Shown here: positions 7,110 through 9,318 of the stretch, piece after piece
Layout of the letters: each line of letters opens with the position of its first letter
How positions within the stretch are numbered: position 1 is the stretch's first letter
From: an uncultured Bacteroidales bacterium
Lineage (GTDB): Bacteria; Bacteroidota; Bacteroidia; Bacteroidales; P3
DNA length: 9,318 nucleotides
Assembly: GCA_947174375.1 (NCBI GenBank)
Contig: CAMWIS010000057.1
Coordinates: forward strand, 1 to 9,318
Direction of reading: 5' to 3'
Made by a program: the position numbers and the translations under genes
Notes under the pieces: model-generated
What the model was told of the DNA's origin: nothing
The model's input: only the letters and a program-made list of their open reading frames with translations
Databases searched by the model: none

Positions 7110-9011
7110 TTACTTGATTGAAATGGCGTTAAACTTACATTTTTCGATACAGGCCCCGCACTTGATGCAGACATCCTGGTTGATCTTATGCGGCTGTTTT
7201 TTCTCGCCCTCGATGGCGCTGACCGGACAGTTCCGCGCACAGGCCGTACAGCCCACGCAGACCGCCGGGTCGATTTCGTAACGCATCAGCGCGCGGCATT
7301 GGCCCGCACGGCATTTCGACTCGGTGACGTGTTCCACGTATTCGTCCCAGAAATTGTTGAGCGTGGAGAGCACGGGGTTGGGCGACGTCTGCCCCAGCCC
7401 GCACAGGGCCGTGTCCTTGATGACCTGCGCCAGGTTCTTGAGCCGGTGAAGGTCGTCCATCGTGCCCTTGCCCTTCGTGATTTTATCCAGTATCTCGTAG
7501 AGCCGCTTGTTGCCGATACGGCAGGGCGTACACTTGCCGCAGGATTCCTCCACCGTGAAGTCGAGGTAGAACTTGGCCACCGACACCATGCAGTCGTCTT
7601 CGTCCATGACGATCATACCGCCCGACCCCATCATGGAACCGGCCGCCGTCAGGCTCTCGTAGTCGATGGGGATATCCAAATGTTTTTCGGTGAGACAGCC
7701 GCCCGAAGGGCCGCCGGTCTGCACGGCCTTGAACTTCTTGCCGCCCTTGATGCCGCCGCCGATTTCAAAGATGATTTCGCGCAGCGTGATGCCCATCGGC
7801 ACTTCAATCAGCCCCACGTTGTTGATTTTGCCGGCCAACGCGAACACCTTGGTGCCTTTCGACTTTTCGGTGCCGATGGCGGCGAACCATTCCGCCCCCT
7901 TGTTGATGATGACCGGAATATTGGCGAACGTCTCCACATTGTTGACATTGGTCGGCTTGCCGAGATAACCGCTTACCGACGGGAACGGCGGCTTGAGCGT
8001 CGGCTCGCCCCGCTTGCCCTCCATCGAATGGATCAGGGCCGTTTCCTCACCGCAGACGAACGCGCCCGCGCCGAACCTCAGCTCGATGTCGAAACTGAAA
8101 CCCGTGCCCAAAATCTTTTCGCCCAACAGGCCGCAGTCGCGCGCCTGGGCGATGGCTTTCTGCAAACGTTCGATGGCCAGCGGGTATTCGGCCCGGATAT
8201 AGACCAGACCTTTCGTGGCGCCGATGGCATAGCCGCAGATGGCCATGGCCTCGATGACCGAATGCGGGTCGCCCTCCATGATGGAGCGGTCCATGAACGC
8301 GCCCGGGTCGCCCTCGTCGGCGTTGCAGACCACATATTTCTGATCGGCCTGCGACTTGGACGTGATTTCCCATTTGAGGCCGGTGGGGAAGCCCGCGCCG
8401 CCACGGCCGCGCAAGCCCGAACGCTTGACCAAGTCGATGACCTCGGCCGGCTGCATGGCCGTCAGGCACTTGCCCAAGGCCGCATAGCCGTCGCAGGCGA
8501 TGTATTCCTCTATCCTTTCGGGATCCAAAAAGCCGCAGTTCCGCAGCGCGATACGCATCTGCTTGCGGTAAAAGTCCATATGCTTGGCGTCGCTCACGTG
8601 CGTGCGCGTGCCCGGGTCTTCGTATAACAAACGCGTGACCTTGTTGCCGCCCACGATATGTTCGTTCACGATTTCGGCCGCGTCTTCGGGCTTGACCTGC
8701 GTATAGAACGTATTGTCGGGCATCACCTTGACGATGGGGCCCTTTTCGCAGAAACCGAAACAACCCGTCGTGACGACCTGCACCGTATCTTCCAATCCTT
8801 TTTCCGTCAAGGCATCCTTGAGGCGCTCCGCGATGAGTGCGCTCTGCGAAGCCTTGCAGCCCGTACCGCCGCAGACCAACAGCGTGCAGCCGCCCGAGGC
8901 CCCGTCGCAACCGGCCTGTGCACCCTCTTCGCCCTGTCTGCGCGACCGCACGATGGCACCCGCCGCCTCACGGAGCGCGCGCAAATCATCCAACGACTTG
9001 ATTTTATCCAT
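7110..9011 (-). CDS. hydB: Bifurcating [FeFe] hydrogenase, NuoF-like NAD(H)/FMN subunit (HydB)
   Basis: A 633-residue flavoprotein subunit, homologous to HydB of Thermotoga HydABC and HndC, that exchanges electrons with NAD(P)H at FMN and is the proposed site of electron bifurcation. Domains in order: N-terminal thioredoxin-like [2Fe-2S] domain (C47, C52, C84, C88); NuoF core with glycine-rich flavin/NADH loop GRGGAGFPTGLKW (202-214), NADEGDPGAFMDR (230-242) and GAGAFVCGEETAL (314-326); [4Fe-4S] ligands C491, C494, C497 and C537; a segment with H561, C567 and C572 resembling the zinc-hinge region of HydB; and a C-terminal 2x[4Fe-4S] ferredoxin domain (C585, C588, C591, C595; C615, C618, C621, C625). 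Length matches the family (about 626). The ATG at 9011 is preceded by an A/T-rich leader and a promoter, with no Shine-Dalgarno. NAD versus NADP preference cannot be read with confidence. Confidence 0.97.
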   Translation of the reverse strand: MDKIKSLDDLRALREAAGAIVRSRRQGEEGAQAGCDGASGGCTLLVCGGTGCKASQSALIAERLKDALTEKGLEDTVQVVTTGCFGFCEKGPIVKVMPDNTFYTQVKPEDAAEIVNEHIVGGNKVTRLLYEDPGTRTHVSDAKHMDFYRKQMRIALRNCGFLDPERIEEYIACDGYAALGKCLTAMQPAEVIDLVKRSGLRGRGGAGFPTGLKWEITSKSQADQKYVVCNADEGDPGAFMDRSIMEGDPHSVIEAMAICGYAIGATKGLVYIRAEYPLAIERLQKAIAQARDCGLLGEKILGTGFSFDIELRFGAGAFVCGEETALIHSMEGKRGEPTLKPPFPSVSGYLGKPTNVNNVETFANIPVIINKGAEWFAAIGTEKSKGTKVFALAGKINNVGLIEVPMGITLREIIFEIGGGIKGGKKFKAVQTGGPSGGCLTEKHLDIPIDYESLTAAGSMMGSGGMIVMDEDDCMVSVAKFYLDFTVEESCGKCTPCRIGNKRLYEILDKITKGKGTMDDLHRLKNLAQVIKDTALCGLGQTSPNPVLSTLNNFWDEYVEHVTESKCRAGQCRALMRYEIDPAVCVGCTACARNCPVSAIEGEKKQPHKINQDVCIKCGACIEKCKFNAISIK

Positions 9012-9038
9012 CTTAAACTTTTTTAGAACAATGATTTA

Positions 9039-9069
9039 CAAATATAGAAAAATTTCCCGTACCCACAAC
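9039..9069 (-). promoter_or_regulatory. Bacteroidetes-type promoter for the hydBAC-marC-marC cluster
   Basis: On the minus strand TATATTTG (9046-9039) is an exact match to the -7 box TAnnTTTG and identical to the box in front of nqrA. GTTG (9069-9066), 19 bases upstream, matches three of four bases of the -33 box TTTG. The predicted start of transcription is near 9033, giving an A/T-rich leader of about 22 bases before the hydB ATG. The -33 box falls in the loop of the hairpin at 9050-9087. Confidence 0.68.
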
Positions 9070-9087
9070 CGCGGGCCGGAGAAATTT
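9050..9087 (-). terminator. Terminator-like hairpin between the small membrane protein gene and hydB
   Basis: Five bases after the stop codon at 9093, the minus-strand transcript can form AAAUUUC / GAAAUUU (7 pairs), then CCG / CGG after a one-base bulge, then CCCGC / GUGGG with a G-U pair around a GGUU loop: about 15 pairs in all. The stem ends in a run of U (UUUUU C U) on the 3' side, as in an intrinsic terminator for the upstream gene. The dyad could also act as an operator because it overlaps the hydB promoter. Confidence 0.55.
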
Positions 9088-9092
9088 ATAAA

Positions 9093-9317
9093 CTACCGGC
9101 GGCGGTGATTGCGCAGTACCTTGATGCTGTGTCCGATACCCATGCCGAAGCAGATGCAGGCCAGGCCGCCCACCACATAAAATACCGCCCGCGGCCCAAC
9201 CGCCGTGAGGTCGATGCGCCCGCGCAGGCAGAAAAACGCCACATAAAGCAGGGCGACGAGCGCGAGGCCGCTCAGGCTCCACCCCAAGCCCGATTTGGGT
9301 TGATTAGAAGATTTCAT
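9093..9317 (-). CDS. Small hypothetical membrane protein with two predicted helices
   Basis: A 74-residue protein I do not recognise. It has a short polar N-terminus (MKSSNQPKSG), a first hydrophobic segment (about 12-31), a basic/polar turn with RGRID (32-36), a second hydrophobic segment (about 43-63, Gly- and Cys-containing) and a basic C-terminus ending in RNHRRR. The positive-inside rule would give ambiguous topology because both the central turn and the C-terminus are basic. The ATG at 9317 is one base from the window edge, so an upstream in-frame start or a longer protein cannot be excluded, nor can its operon be seen. It is followed by a terminator-like hairpin, so it is probably a separate unit from the hydrogenase genes. 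Coding status is supported by plausible membrane-protein composition and the well-placed terminator, not by homology. Confidence 0.6.
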   Translation of the reverse strand: MKSSNQPKSGLGWSLSGLALVALLYVAFFCLRGRIDLTAVGPRAVFYVVGGLACICFGMGIGHSIKVLRNHRRR

Positions 9318-9318
9318 A

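Noticed and set aside
7188..8627. Long plus-strand open frame (479 codons) opposite hydB
   Set aside because: Same reasoning: it is a low-complexity His/Arg/Asp-rich translation entirely antisense to a gene with full family motifs.
1..9318. Search for CRISPR arrays, insertion sequences, tRNAs or tandem repeats
   Set aside because: Coding density is very high, intergenic gaps are under 100 bases and no repeated units, transposase-like frames or tRNA-like folds were noticed by eye.

Overview
The window is a stretch of chromosome that looks like a high-GC member of the Bacteroidales. Three things suggest this. Both recognisable promoters carry the Bacteroidetes-type -7 box TAnnTTTG (here TATATTTG). 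Shine-Dalgarno sequences are weak or missing at most starts. The genes are an Nqr sodium pump, a Bacteroidetes-like MarC protein and a group A3-like [FeFe] hydrogenase. Assignment to a family (for example Rikenellaceae/Alistipes-like) would be a guess. All genes lie on the minus strand, so transcription runs from right to left. No RNA genes, mobile elements, CRISPR arrays or long non-coding stretches were seen; the largest gaps are about 80-95 bases.

Layout in the direction of transcription: (1) a small two-helix membrane protein of unknown function (9093-9317) at the right edge. (2) An intergenic segment of about 80 bases with a terminator-like hairpin (9050-9087) that overlaps a promoter (9039-9069). 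(3) A tight five-gene cluster: hydB (NuoF-like flavoprotein), hydA ([FeFe] hydrogenase catalytic subunit), hydC (NuoE-like [2Fe-2S] subunit), then two different MarC/YhgN-family membrane proteins. Gaps are 2, 29, 14 and 20 bases, so this is probably one transcript. (4) A hairpin (3540-3567) just after the last marC-like stop and a second promoter (3502-3533). (5) nqrA, nqrB and nqrC, the first three genes of a Na+-translocating NADH:quinone reductase operon. nqrC runs off the left edge, and nqrD, nqrE and nqrF would be expected beyond it.

How the genes fit together (inference from known families): the HydBAC complex has the cofactor set of electron-bifurcating/confurcating hydrogenases, which couple NAD(H), ferredoxin and H2. 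Nqr oxidises NADH, reduces quinone and pumps Na+. The window therefore pairs a soluble redox valve that disposes of electrons as H2 with a membrane NADH oxidase that conserves energy, each under its own very similar promoter. The role of the two MarC-like proteins in the hydrogenase cluster is unknown. They are the least explained part of the window. I see no clearly new system; the core enzymes are well-known families in an interesting arrangement.
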